In this document: one piece after another, positions 43,136-53,659 of the stretch | Layout: the number at the start of each line of letters is the position of its first letter | How positions within the stretch are numbered: position 1 is the first letter of the stretch | Assembly (NCBI GenBank): GCA_030068075.1 | Contig: CM057827.1 | Coordinates: 70,074,500 to 70,138,499 of the forward strand | Source: Paguma larvata | Taxonomy: Eukaryota > Chordata > Mammalia > Carnivora > Viverridae | Direction: 5' to 3' | Length of the DNA: 64,000 nucleotides | Notes under the pieces: model-generated | Told to the model about the DNA's origin: nothing | Seen by the model: the letters and a program-made list of their open reading frames with translations, nothing else | Database searches by the model: none | Translations under genes and position numbers: made by a program

Positions 43136-43349
43136 AAAATTTTTTTTTCAAAAGTTTGTTTATTTTTGAGAGAGAGACAGAGTGCAAGTGGGGGAGGGGC
43201 AGAAAGAGAGGGAGACACAGAATCTGAAGCAGGCTCCAGGTTCTGAGCTGTCACCACAGAGCCTGACACGGGGCTGGAACTCACGAACTGTGAGATCATG
43301 ACCTGAGCTGAAGTAGGTGCTTAACCGACTGAGCCACCCAGGCGTCCCT
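43136..43349 (-). mobile_element. Carnivore tRNA-Lys SINE
   Basis: Minus orientation with head GAGCCACCCAGGCGTCCC. It is flanked by GAAAAGCTCACTT and GAAAAGATCACTT. Confidence 0.92.
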
Positions 43350-44390
43350 TGAAAAGATCACTTTTAAAAGAATGCAAATTGGAAAGACTATTGCCCTTTC
43401 TAGTAACATAAAAATAGCTTGGTGAATATGGAGCAATATCACCAAGGATGGGGATGGGTGGAGAGAGAGATAGTGAGAGAGAATGTGTCCATTCATTCAT
43501 AATCTTGCCAAACTGCCCTCCATGTGGGATGCCACAAAGACCTCTTCGAGGTCCGAGAAACCCAACCAGTCACCTTTTTCCAATTAGTTCTGAGGACGGC
43601 TTCTAACAGAAGTCTGCATCAAACACAGAAACCTAAATAGGTGGCATTGACCTGAGTTATCTATTACGAAAATACATAAATGAGAACAGTATGAGGAAGC
43701 ATTTTTTTGTTGGTAAAGTACAATTATTGTATTTGATGGAATGAGAGACGTATCCTCATTCCTGTATGAAGCATTACAAACTGCTGTCACCTTTCTAAGA
43801 ATTATTTGGCTAAATGTGACAGGAACTATCCCCTACACTCAATACTACCAGTCTTGGAATTTATCCTAAAGCAATAGTGCAAAGAAGAAAAAGCTATAGG
43901 TGGTTATGCTGATATTATTTATAATTGTTAACACTTGAAATAAAAACCCAATAACTGGGTTTTAGCCCACGTGAATATTATGTAAGCTATTAAAAATAAT
44001 GAAAATTAAATGTGTGTATGAAATTAGCGATGGGAGTAGAACTAAACTTTTCACATTACCCTGATTAAACAATGAAACCGTGTGTGTATAGATAAAAATT
44101 GGAATGCAGTTCAGAGAAGCGACCTGAATTCACTTAGGGAGTGGGATTGAAGCTGAGCTTTCTAACTTCTTTCTTTAAATAATTTTTTAATTTAAAGTGA
44201 TTAAGAAATGACCAATGCTGTTGCTGAAACACAGCCAGTCCCATCCAGGTCAGAGACTTGTGGCGTCTTCCAGAGGATGAGAACGTGCTCGTAGGCATGG
44301 CGTCTGAGTAGGAGAGCTGAGACCTATGGGCCAGGGGACCAGGGCTGAGAAGAGACCTGATTTGTCTTCGATCTTCTTCTTTTTTTAATT

Positions 44391-44619
44391 AATTAATTTT
44401 TTTATTAAAAATTTTTTTAAAAAATCTTTTTTTATTTTTGAGAGAGAGAGAGTGCTAGTGGGGGAGAAGCAGAGAGAGAAGGAGACACAGAATCCAAAGC
44501 AGGGTCCGAACTCTGAGCTGTCAGCACAGAGCCCAACACAGGGCTTGAACTCATGAACTGTGAGGTCAGGACCTGAGCCCAAGTCAGATGCTTAACAGAC
44601 TGAGCCACCCAGATACCCC
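44391..44619 (-). mobile_element. Carnivore tRNA-Lys SINE (first of three stacked elements)
   Basis: Minus orientation, AATTAATTAATTTTTTTATT-rich tail, head GAGCCACCCAGATACCCC. Confidence 0.92.
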
Positions 44620-44670
44620 TCTCCTGTCATTGTCTTAAAATTCAAAACACATTTTGAGCAAACCCTGCAT

Positions 44671-44717
44671 TTTCTTTCCTTCCTTTCTTTCTTTCTTCCT
44701 TCCTTCCTTCCTTTCTT
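44671..44717 (+). repeat. (TTCC)n/(TTTC)n pyrimidine microsatellite
   Basis: CTTTCCTTCCTTTCTTTC-type tract immediately left of the short SINE tail; probably grew from that tail. Confidence 0.85.
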
Positions 44718-44739
44718 TAAATTTTTATTTATTTCTTTT

Positions 44740-44846
44740 TCTTTTTTTTTTTTTTAAAGTAATCTCTGTGCCCAACATGGGGCTCAAACTCAAGATCCTG
44801 AGATCAAGAGTCATGTGCTCTACCAACTGAGCTACCCAGGCACCCC
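44740..44846 (-). mobile_element. Short tRNA-Lys SINE (second of three stacked elements)
   Basis: CCCAACATGGGGCTCAAACTC and CTCTACCAACTGAGCTACCC are the B and A box regions of a tRNA-Lys-like head, read on the minus strand. Confidence 0.85.
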
Positions 44847-44854
44847 CCCCCCCC

Positions 44855-45072
44855 TTTTTTTAAAAATATTTTTAAATGTTTATTTTTGAGAGAAAAAGAG
44901 AGAGAGTGCACATGAGCAGGGGAGGGGCAGAGAGAGAGAGGGAGAGAGAGGATCCAAAGCAGGCTCTGTGCTGACAGCAGACAGCCCAATGCAGGGCTAG
45001 AACTCACGAACCTCGAGATCATGACGTGAGCCAAAGTTGGATGCTTAACGGACTGGGCCACCCAGCCGCCCC
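44855..45072 (-). mobile_element. Carnivore tRNA-Lys SINE (third of three stacked elements)
   Basis: Minus orientation, head GGGCCACCCAGCCGCCCC. It is separated from the preceding short SINE only by C- and T-runs. Confidence 0.92.
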
Positions 45073-45256
45073 ACCATCTGTCTTCTTTGATGCCTTTTGA
45101 GTTTTGTATCCTGTGCATGTGATACCAATTTTGAAAATGATATCCAGGTGCAATAAATCTCCACTGACTATATTTCTGATCCCAAAATTGGGCCAAACGG
45201 TCGGACGATGGGACGGAATAGTTAAAATCAGTGTGGCCTTGGAAAATCCGGAGTAT

Positions 45257-45784
45257 TCAGCCAGTGTGCCAAAGATTTGGAAGGGCGGGCAGTTGAAGCC
45301 ATGCTGAAGCTAGACAGAGGGCCACAGGTAGGGAGTGGGTCCGCCTGGGAGTCCAGCTGAAGTGGCAGAGATCTGGGAATCTTGGGGCTGAAGGCCAAGG
45401 TGCAGAGAGGGCCGCAGTGCGGAAGTTGAAGGTGAGCAGAGCCCGTGACCAAGTGCTTGTGTTGCTGATGGCGGGAGAGGGAGGGGAGGGAGGTGTGGGC
45501 TCAGTGGCAAGGGAGGCAGGACTACCCCATGAGGAACGGTGCAGATGGAAACCAGGGGTAGGGCATAGAGCGAGGCCAGAGCCTGTGGGGGTGTGAGGCG
45601 GGGGACACCATGGGGGCTCGGAACAAGGGGAGCCTGCTGGGGTGGGTCGCTGAGGCCTGGGCCAAGTGGGAGGAAGCGGATGCACCCGGTGGGCCCCGGG
45701 ATCTGGGGCCAGTGGTGTTAGGGTGCAGATCTTAACAGTTCTTCTCTTACATAGTTGGCAAGGGAGAAAGAGCACAATTAGCAA
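45257..45784 (-). other. GC-rich block with an unexplained 175-codon open frame
   Basis: The frame is the longest outside the two genes but is rich in Pro, Ser, Thr and Leu with no recognisable domain. The host block (45.3-45.7 kb) is purine-rich and GC-rich compared with its surroundings. This is more likely a composition effect or part of a non-coding transcript than a protein gene. Confidence 0.2.
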
Positions 45785-45860
45785 TCAGAAGGCCTAGGTT
45801 CAAGTTTTGCTTTGGCGACCGGCTCTGTGACCTTGATCACTGTTCTGCCATTCTCAAATA
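45735..45860 (+). mobile_element. MIR fragment
   Basis: AGAAGGCCTAGGTTCAAGTT, GGCTCTGTGACCTTGATCAC and the following bases follow the MIR core. Confidence 0.5.
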
Positions 45861-46038
45861 TGGGTAATGTGGCAGAATGAGGGGGCAACAGTCAGCCAGC
45901 TCAGAGGTGGTCTCTGAGCTGTAACTGCCAGATGAGCACAAAACAGCTCAAAGCAGAGAAGTGCCATGTCACTTGAACGATGGGCAGAAAGGCCACTTGA
46001 GATGGACTGAAGCCTGAATAAAGACATTGACTTGTTAG

Positions 46039-46256
46039 GGGCGCCTGGGTGGCTTAGTTGGTCAAGCATCCGACTTCGGCTCATGATCTCATGATTCGTG
46101 AATTTGATCCCCACATTGGGCTCTGTGCTCACAGCTTGGAGCCTGGATCCTGCTTTGAATTCTGTGTCTCCCTCTCTCTCTGCCCCTTCTCTACTCGTGC
46201 TCTGTCTCTATCTGTCTCTCAGAAATAAAGAAATGTTAAAATATATATATAAAAAA
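46039..46256 (+). mobile_element. Carnivore tRNA-Lys SINE
   Basis: Plus orientation with complete head, body and A-rich tail. The target duplication AAGACATTRACTTGTTAG (46021-46038 and 46257-46274) has one mismatch. Confidence 0.94.
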
Positions 46257-46564
46257 AAGACATTAACTTGTTAGAACAAGAGCTGAGAAACCACAGAGCA
46301 CTGAGGAGTGGCAGGTGTCTACACTGGCTAAGCACTGCTCGGGTAAAGGACGGGTGTAGTGTCTTTGTGGACGGGGATGCATCAGGCTTCTCTGACCCCA
46401 TCGAACACTGGAGTCCCGGTAACCTGCTCGGCGGGTAACCTTCTTGTGGCACTCTGTGCGGCTCTCTGGCTTCCCACATAGTCTGCCCCACAGGCGTCTG
46501 ACTTACCATCGCCGGAGGAGAATAACTGGTCCCTTTGAAAGTTGTCTCTCGTTGTTCAGCGAAA

Positions 46565-47300
46565 TAGTTAAAAACAGCAACTTCGGGACCAGGTTCAAAT
46601 TCCAGCTCTGCCCCCTGCTTTCTTCAGCTGCCACCGAGGCGCTTGGCCTTTCCGAGGAAGTGAAACTAAGGCCGTGCTGGGTGAGGGCACTGCCTCATTC
46701 TGTGACTAGCACTGGGCCGGGCATACTGGCCTAGCACGCCTGCACCAAGGCCTTTATCTGGGAGCTTCCCTGAACGTACTCTGCCCTCGTCCTGCACAAC
46801 GATGGGGTGACGGTCACGGAGGAGAGGATCAATGCCCTCAGTAAAGCAGCGCGTGTAAACGTGGAACCTTTCTGGCCAGGCTTGTCTGCAAAGGCCCTGG
46901 CTGAAGTCAACAGTGGGAGCCCCATCTGCATAGTTAAGGGCTGGTGGACCTGCGCCCCGCACTGCCGCTGTCTCAGCTGAGGAGGGAGTGGAAGCACAGA
47001 AGAATCTGAGGAGTCTGAGGAGGACACGTGCTTTGGTCCTTTGGGACTAAACTTCTTCTGTAATATGTTCAGTAAGACGCGGAAATCTTAAAAAAAAAAA
47101 AAAGTTCTTGCTCTGTTACTTCCTAGCTGGTGACCTTGGGCAGGTGACTGGACGGTCCTGTGCCTCAGTTTCCTCCTCTGTAAAATGGAGATGCTAATAG
47201 TTCTTGCCTCCTACTTGTGAGGAATGGTGCCGTAAATTGTGTAAGAGCACTCAGCGCGTGGCACGTAGTAGGTGCTGTGCACACCCTGTGGTGCACGTGG
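46565..47300 (+). mobile_element. MIR split by a processed pseudogene
   Basis: The left part (46565-46612) carries GGACCAGGTTCAAATTCCAG. The right part (47104-47300) carries TAGCTGGTGACCTTGGGCAG, CAGTTTCCTCCTCTGTAAAA and GTGGCACGTAGTAGGTGCTG. Together they make one MIR, interrupted at the TCCAGCTCTG position. Confidence 0.75.
46613..47103 (+). pseudogene. RPLP1: RPLP1 processed pseudogene (60S acidic ribosomal protein P1)
   Basis: The sequence follows the RPLP1 mRNA from its 5' UTR (CTTTCTTCAGCTGCCACCGA at 46618) through the coding region to the 3' UTR, and ends in an A-run at 47090-47103. Recognisable coding pieces, each in some frame, are VNVEPFWPG and EEESEES-like acidic sequence near 46996-47025. 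The initiator region is changed, several frameshifts and a stop near 46977 break the frame, and the alanine-rich hinge is reduced. A diverged 14-base target duplication (AAATTCCAGCTCTG at 46597-46610, AAGTTCTTGCTCTG at 47102-47115) brackets it. The lack of introns and the tail show retrotransposition. No function is expected. Confidence 0.85.
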
Positions 47301-48055
47301 GAAATGACTGACCTGGCACTCTGGTTTATCCACGTTGCACTCTGGGAGCTTAGACTCTCAGAGATGCTGGCGCCCCTGAGATACTGTCCCATTCTCCCTG
47401 TGCTGGTAGAACCAGGGTTCTGAGGGTATAAGTTTGAGAGGAAGACGTTCAGCCATGGTGACTTCTCCAAAGTAATGCCCTGTGGGGACCTTAGGCAGGG
47501 ACTCAGAGGGCTGCCTCAGCCCGTCTTCTGTGTTCTTCCCTTTCTTCCACATCTTCACGCCATTTGGGACTGTGGAGAGGGCTGGATGGGATGTCTAAAA
47601 GACCCTTGCAGACAGCAGGCATAAATGATACATGATCAATGAATGAATGATCCCAGGCATTCCCCCAGGAGGCAGATCCGTGAAGAAACCGTACAGCCAT
47701 ATATGAAGAGGAAGGAGGAATCTACTGTGTCGGGGGAGAGAGGCAGAGGAGGTGATGTCATTTGTTTTGAAGAAACATCCGGGAGTTTCCTAGAGGGAGG
47801 AGCTTCCAGATGGAGGATGTGGTTTGCACGAGTTTGGAGGGGTGAACCGGCTACAGGGAGCTGAGGTGGCTGCAGCCTGGGTGCGTGTGGCACAATGATG
47901 GGAGACGAGGCAGAGCAGGCAGATGGGGGCCAGATCCCGTGAGTATGAACAATGACAAATTGTGCCGCGCTGAGAGGTTTTGATTTCGTCCTATAGGCAA
48001 TGGGGATCCCTTGAAGAATTTCAGGCAGGTGAGTGACAAAAAGGAATTTGTATTT

Positions 48056-48270
48056 TATTTATTTAGTTTTTTAGATGCTTAGTTATTTTTGAGAGAGACA
48101 GAGCATGAGCGAGGGAGGGGCAGAGAGAGAGGGAGACACAGAATCTGAAGCAGGCTCTAGGCTCCGAGCTGTCAGCACAGAACCCGATGTGGGCCTCAAA
48201 CTCATGAACTGTGAGATCATGACCCGAGTTGAAGTTGGATGCTTAACCGACTGAGCCACCCAGGTACTCC
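48056..48270 (-). mobile_element. Carnivore tRNA-Lys SINE
   Basis: Minus orientation. The duplication AGGAATTTGYATTT is at 48042-48055 and 48271-48284. Confidence 0.93.
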
Positions 48271-48320
48271 AGGAATTTGCATTTCAGATACGAGATCCTT
48301 TAGAGCTTGGGAGGTGTCTT

Positions 48321-48513
48321 TTTTTTTTTTTTTTTTTGATAAAGAGAGAGAAAGAGACAGAGGTAGGGGCAGGAGTAGAGGGAGAGAATCCTAAGCAGGC
48401 TCCATGCCCAGTGAGGAGCCCCATGGGGGCCTCATTTCCACAACCCTGAGATCATGACCTGAGCTGAAGTCAAGAGTCAGCCGCTCAACCAACGGTGTCA
48501 CCCAGCGTGCCTT
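48321..48513 (-). mobile_element. Carnivore tRNA-Lys SINE, older
   Basis: Long T-tail at 48319-48337, reduced GA tract, diverged head (GTGTCACCCAGCGTGCC). Flanks GGGAGGTGTCTT and GGGAAGGTGTCTT are a target duplication. Confidence 0.88.
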
Positions 48514-49149
48514 GAAAGCGGGGAAGGTGTCTTATCCACACTTGTGTCTTTAGTAAGAGACCTATGATTTTATTCATAGTAAGAAATCCACATTTGGTAA
48601 GTGAATGGAAGCCCTGGTGGCTACGGAGAAGAGATGGGTCTGAGGGAGACCACCAAGGCGGCCAGGTGGGGACACTGAAGGTGTGAGCAAGGGGAACCAT
48701 AGGGCTTGGGCGGAGGTGACCACATTTGAGACTTGTAAAATCAGACCATTAGGTGACTGGCTGTGGTGGGGGCACTGATGAATGAAGAGGAAGCGAAGAT
48801 GGCTTTATGATTTCTAGCTAGGGTGATGGCAAAACTATTAAAAATTGAAAGAAATGAGGGGGAAGAACCAGTTTGCTAACACCTGGGACACCACCACAGT
48901 ATGAAGTGCTCAGTGGACATAAATGATTTTTTCTTCTTTCAGTATTTTTGCCTGAAAGGAAGGCTGTCATCGTTAAAGCTGCTGATCAACTCTTCTGAGT
49001 TTTTGAGGGGACCCAGAGTTTCAGTTTCAAGGTAGGATTAAAGAAGTCACGTTGCAATGATCACCCATATTATTTTAAGTCATGTGTATGATGAGACATC
49101 TTTGGAAGGGGCAAGTATAAGCAAATGTGTTTAAATAAGAGGATTACAA

Positions 49150-49310
49150 ATACACACTGAATGGAAGGTCCAGAGACTTCCCTTATACCCCCCAGCCTCC
49201 AACGTTAACATCTGCCACCAGAGTAGCACTTTTGTTACAACTCATGAATCTACACTGATGTGTCATTATCACCTGGAACCTAAAATTACTCTAAAATATA
49301 AAATCTATTA
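49150..49310 (+). mobile_element. L1M 3' UTR fragment
   Basis: CTTCCCTTATACCCCCCAGC, CACTTTTGTTACAACTCATG and CATTATCACCTGGAACCTAA resemble the L1M 3' UTR. Confidence 0.5.
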
Positions 49311-49581
49311 GTTAAAAAACCCCATGCAACTGTCTACTAGTATACATTGTGTATGTATGCATATACAACTGTGTATAGCTATCTGCGGTGGAGACAGTCT
49401 GTGTGGGACCCTGACCCTGGGCCTCTAAGTTGTGTGGCAATGAGCCAGCTCTCAGACTCACTGTCCGCTGGCCTGAGGGCTCTCAAGTTCTCTAAGGAAG
49501 CTGAGATGTATTAGAGAATCCCCCTAAACAGTAGGCACTTAAGATTAAGCCTGTTTGGTGTGCATATCTAACATATTGATT

Positions 49582-49757
49582 CCTGGTTGCCTGGGCGGCT
49601 CAGTGGGTTAAGTGTCTGGCTTCGGTTCAGGTCATGATCTCATGGTTCCTGAGTTCGAGCCCTGCATCGGGCTCTGTGCTGATGGCTCAGAGCTTGGAGC
49701 TTGCTTCAGATTCTGTGTCTCCCTCTCTCTCTGCCCCTCGCCTGCTCCCCACATGCG
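49582..49757 (+). mobile_element. Carnivore tRNA-Lys SINE, 3'-truncated
   Basis: The head and body are present to CTGCCCCTCGCCTGCTCC, but the CT-rich tract and A-tail are missing and unrelated sequence follows. Confidence 0.88.
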
Positions 49758-49759
49758 GC

Positions 49760-50837
49760 CGCTTTTATACACTTCTCCTAACACAGCAGAGAACAAGGGG
49801 TGGGCACTGTGCTGGACATCTCCGCAGCACATTCCATTCGTCTGGCCCCAGCACACACTGCCCCACAGGAGGCTGGCAGGGCAGGCAGCTGTTCCACCTG
49901 CACTGAGTGGTGCTGGTTGGTGTCCATCCTGAGCCCTTTAGAGAACTGCTGTGTTGTCTTATTCCAGCTCCTGAGGAAATAACAAGTGCTTTCTGTAGAT
50001 GAGAAGACAAATTGGCCTGTGGCCGACAGCTCTGAAGTCCACTGCAGCTAGCAGAGCAAAATTTACTGTTTCATCTCACAACGCATGTGTTTTAGCTGTT
50101 TCTACCACCAGATTTAACAAAACTCTAACGTTAAATTTAAGGTAACACAGAGGTTTTACGAAGATCCTGTATAATAAGCTCCAGCCCATGTTGCCTCATT
50201 CCCAGAATCTAAAAGATTCGTATTTACTTTTCTAACTATTTCCAAGGGGAGTGGGGAGTTTTAGATCTGTTTCTCCCCAGGCCTCCCAAATAATGGTGGT
50301 GTATTTTCTCTCTAATGGGACGGACAGAGGCCCTCTTCTGCTGACTTTATTGATCAGGTTTGAGTTAATGGTAGTGGTTTGTTTGAAGTAGATTTTTGTA
50401 TGTGTGTGTTTGAGGGAAAATACATGCAAAGAGGCAGGTGGAACAGTCCTTTGGGTTCTTGCTGTGACCAAGAGGTTTTTATCTTTTTAAAAAAATTCTT
50501 TTTTCTTTGAGAAGAAAAAATTATGCTTCACAATCTTAGTTGGCTTTGTAGTCGGTCCAATTATTGGGGGATAAAAAAATCTCATCAACAACATTTTCAG
50601 GTTTAGTATGACTGTATTTATATACTTATAAGGACCAGTTGCATACAAAAACCTTCATTTTGATGAAAACTTTAAATGCTTGTTAAAGCACTTTGACTTC
50701 CTTCTTTTCCAGTAACTGCTACCTAAAAATATCTCTGAATATTATGCTAAGGGAAAATGTTCTGAAAAGAGTGGAAAGTTATGTGAGAAGGTGCATAATC
50801 CCAAATCACACAGAAACAAAGCAGAGGATGTAAATAA

Positions 50838-50871
<34 letters not shown>

Positions 50872-51800
50872 ATATATGCCATATATTTTCTACCATCCAC
50901 TCCGCAACAGAGAATATTATCCTTATATACTCAAGAATACAATTAGTAATGATGGATTTCTAACGAATCCCTAGAAATCTTGATATGGTCAACCAAGAAT
51001 GAGAACCTGTAGCTAAACTTTGTCTTGACACAAAATAAAGGAGGGATTTCAGGAAGCTCGGGGCAGTGTCTACTAGCTCTTTCTACACCCTGTGGTTTTA
51101 TGTGGTTCTTGCAAAACCAGCTCGGGCAGAAGACAGTGGTGACAGGATTATAGAACCTGGGAATGAATCAGGGCGAGGCTTCAGACTTACACGGTCTGGA
51201 GCTTGGCACCCACTACAGCAAGGAGGAAAATGCCAACCACCCCATGTCTTTTCTTTCTCCAACTTCTGAACATTAAAACACATTTGGTTTTATGTGTTTT
51301 TCTGGGAGGAATGGTTGGGATGCCTGAGGTGGTCAGGAACCGAGGAAAGTGGTTAAAAAGGCATTTGCTACAAAGCGATGGGAGAAAAATGGAATTGCTC
51401 TGTGCATGGCTGGTTGAGTTCTTCGAGCTCTATCTATGATAAAGAGAATAGACAATTGGGGATTTTCCTCCCGGACAATTACTATTACACAGACTACCAG
51501 TGGGATCCGAAGCATTGCCACTCGTGAACGACTTGGAAGAGAAGCATTATTAAGAGTCATTTGTAATGGGATTTACTTCTGGTTATAAAAAATTTGATAA
51601 CCAAATTCATAATACAAATGATTAAAAGGCCTAAATGATTAATGGCAGAATTTGGTAAATGATGTATTCATCATGAATGCCAGAGCTTTCTCCTTCATGT
51701 GCCTTGCTTGGGCATATTGAATATGTAAACTATGTTCCATCTGGACTGAAACAGACCTTATTAAGACAGCATTCTGGAAAAGGAGGTGTTCCCCCTACCC
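49760..51800. other. Unassigned intergenic stretch with one (GT)n
   Basis: Contains a (GT)13 microsatellite at 50840-50866. I see no gene, RNA or named element otherwise. Confidence 0.4.
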
Positions 51801-51820
51801 ACTACTGCCTTGAAGTTTTT

Positions 51821-51940
51821 GTTTGTTTGTTTTTTAGATTTTTTTTTTATGTAATCTCTACACCCAATGCGGGGCTCGAAACCACAACTCTGAGATCAAG
51901 AGTCATATACTCCACCAGCTGAGCCCGGCAGGAGCCCCGA
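51821..51940 (-). mobile_element. Short tRNA-Lys SINE
   Basis: Minus orientation: T-rich tail, TGTAATCTCTACACCCAATG, then the tRNA-like head. It is flanked by CTTGAAGTTTT duplicates (51809-51819 and 51941-51951). Confidence 0.88.
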
Positions 51941-52639
51941 CTTGAAGTTTTACTGTAATCATTCTTAAAAGATACTCAACAAAATTTCTTAGATGAACCA
52001 ATCTCAAGCGCAACTCAACATTTACTAATTTGTTAGCAGGGAAGCTCAGGAGTGTGCTGATGCAGAAAGGGGGTGAAAGGAGGGGTTTTAGCATTGGCCA
52101 ATGCTGCTTATGTCAGCAGCTAGTTTTGGAAAAGTATAAAAGGCCATGGTTTCATTTCAGAGGTCACTCAAACATCGAGTACACATTGGTTGTTGAGAAG
52201 GAAGTTTGTGGCAGGATATTATGAGGTGACAGACGTGCAGATGTTGATACTCGGGGAAAGGCGACGCTTCCCAGATGCAGATGGCTGGTGGCTGTGGTGT
52301 TCTGAGGAATGGGAATAACAAGGCTTCACCCCCAAGTGGTGTTAGGGTCGATGCAGAAAGGGTGAATGGCACTAAGTCTCTGGGGGCTACGTGGAGTCTA
52401 CCTGGCCACCAGGTAACAAGACCTGAATTTTGAATTGCTCAAAGCCAGTGGGTTTTCTTGAATGTGGACAACTCTGCCCATATCTTAGTTTTGGGACAAG
52501 GTGTTTTATGCCCTTTGACAAGAGGTTCTTTGATTTGAAATTAAGGATAACTAAAACAAAATATGGCCTAGATTCTGTTTCATTCCCCTGCTAGTCTTAC
52601 CCCACCTAGTGTACTGTCATCTACTTTTGGCACCCACCA

Positions 52640-53230
52640 CCCAGAATTAGTGTACACTCCACGAGCCGAGGGCTCGATCCTCCTCAAGACTGCTCCCACT
52701 TCAGATGCCAGGCACACTTCGGGGGTTCCCAGGCCACCTGCGCTATTGACAGGTTACAAATTTGGAAGGTTCCCATAGCCCCCTCAGGCTTGATAGGCCT
52801 TGATAGGCCACAATCACTATAGTTAAGGACTATACATTTATTATAAAAGGATACAGAACAAGACCAGCCAAATGAGGAGATATGTGGTGCAAGGTCTAGA
52901 GGGTCCCGAATGTAGAATTTCTCTGCCTTCTCTAGGAGAGTCAGAAGCTGTCACCCTCCTGGCCCAGCCATGTGCTCATTGACCAGAAAGCCCTCCTGAG
53001 CATGGGTGTCTGATTTTTATTGGGGTTTTATTACATAGGTGTGATTGATTAAATCATTGACCAAGTGATTGAATGTGATCTCCAACCCTCCTCCTCACCC
53101 TGGAGGTTGGGCTGTTACTCAAAGTTTCAAGCTTCTAATGAGGTGGTTGGTCTTTCTAATGCCCAGCCCTCATCCTGAAGCTATCCATGAGCCATCCCTG
53201 TCCGGACCCCCTCCCCCCCGCCAGCTCATC
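52640..53230 (-). mobile_element. Old ERVL-type LTR remnant
   Basis: On the minus strand it reads TCCTTTTATAATAAATG (polyadenylation signal), GGGAACCCCCGAAGTG and GGCATCTGAAGTGGGAGC, a phrase order I associate with ERVL-class LTRs. The exact family is not certain. Confidence 0.45.
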
Positions 53231-53439
53231 ATCTTATTAGCATAAACTCAGGTGCGATCCGGGCTCATGAATAACAAGTACACTTCTATTACTTGGGAGA
53301 TTGCCAGGATTGTAGCAGCTCTGTGTCAGAAACCGGGACAAAGACCGGACAAACTCTGTTATGGCATGAGAAGACAGGTGATATGGGCATGCTTCTATAT
53401 AATGAACTTTAAATGATATACAGAGCGTTCCAATATGTC

Positions 53440-53656
53440 TTCCAAACTGTAGCCGGCACACAGAGAAAAGTCCATTTGACGTCACAGCAAGAAGAGGGCC
53501 ATTTGCAAGCCCAGGAGAGAGGTGTCAGGAGAAACCAGACCTTCCAATACCCCAATCTTGGACTTTCAGCCTCTGGAACTGTGAAAAGTATAATTTCTAT
53601 TGTTTAAGGACCCGGCTGTGATACTTTGTTATGGCAGCCTTAGTGGACTAATACAG
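53440..53656 (+). mobile_element. ERVL-MaLR LTR fragment (MST/MLT1 type), 3' half
   Basis: CTTGGACTTTCAGCCTCTGG, AACTGTGAAAAGTATAATTT, TACTTTGTTATGGCAGCC and GTGGACTAATACAG are the 3' half of a MaLR LTR in plus orientation. Confidence 0.8.
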
Positions 53657-53659
53657 GGC

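Noticed and set aside
46666..47027. 98-codon minus-strand open frames around 46.7-47.0 kb
   Set aside because: They are antisense shadows of the RPLP1 processed pseudogene.
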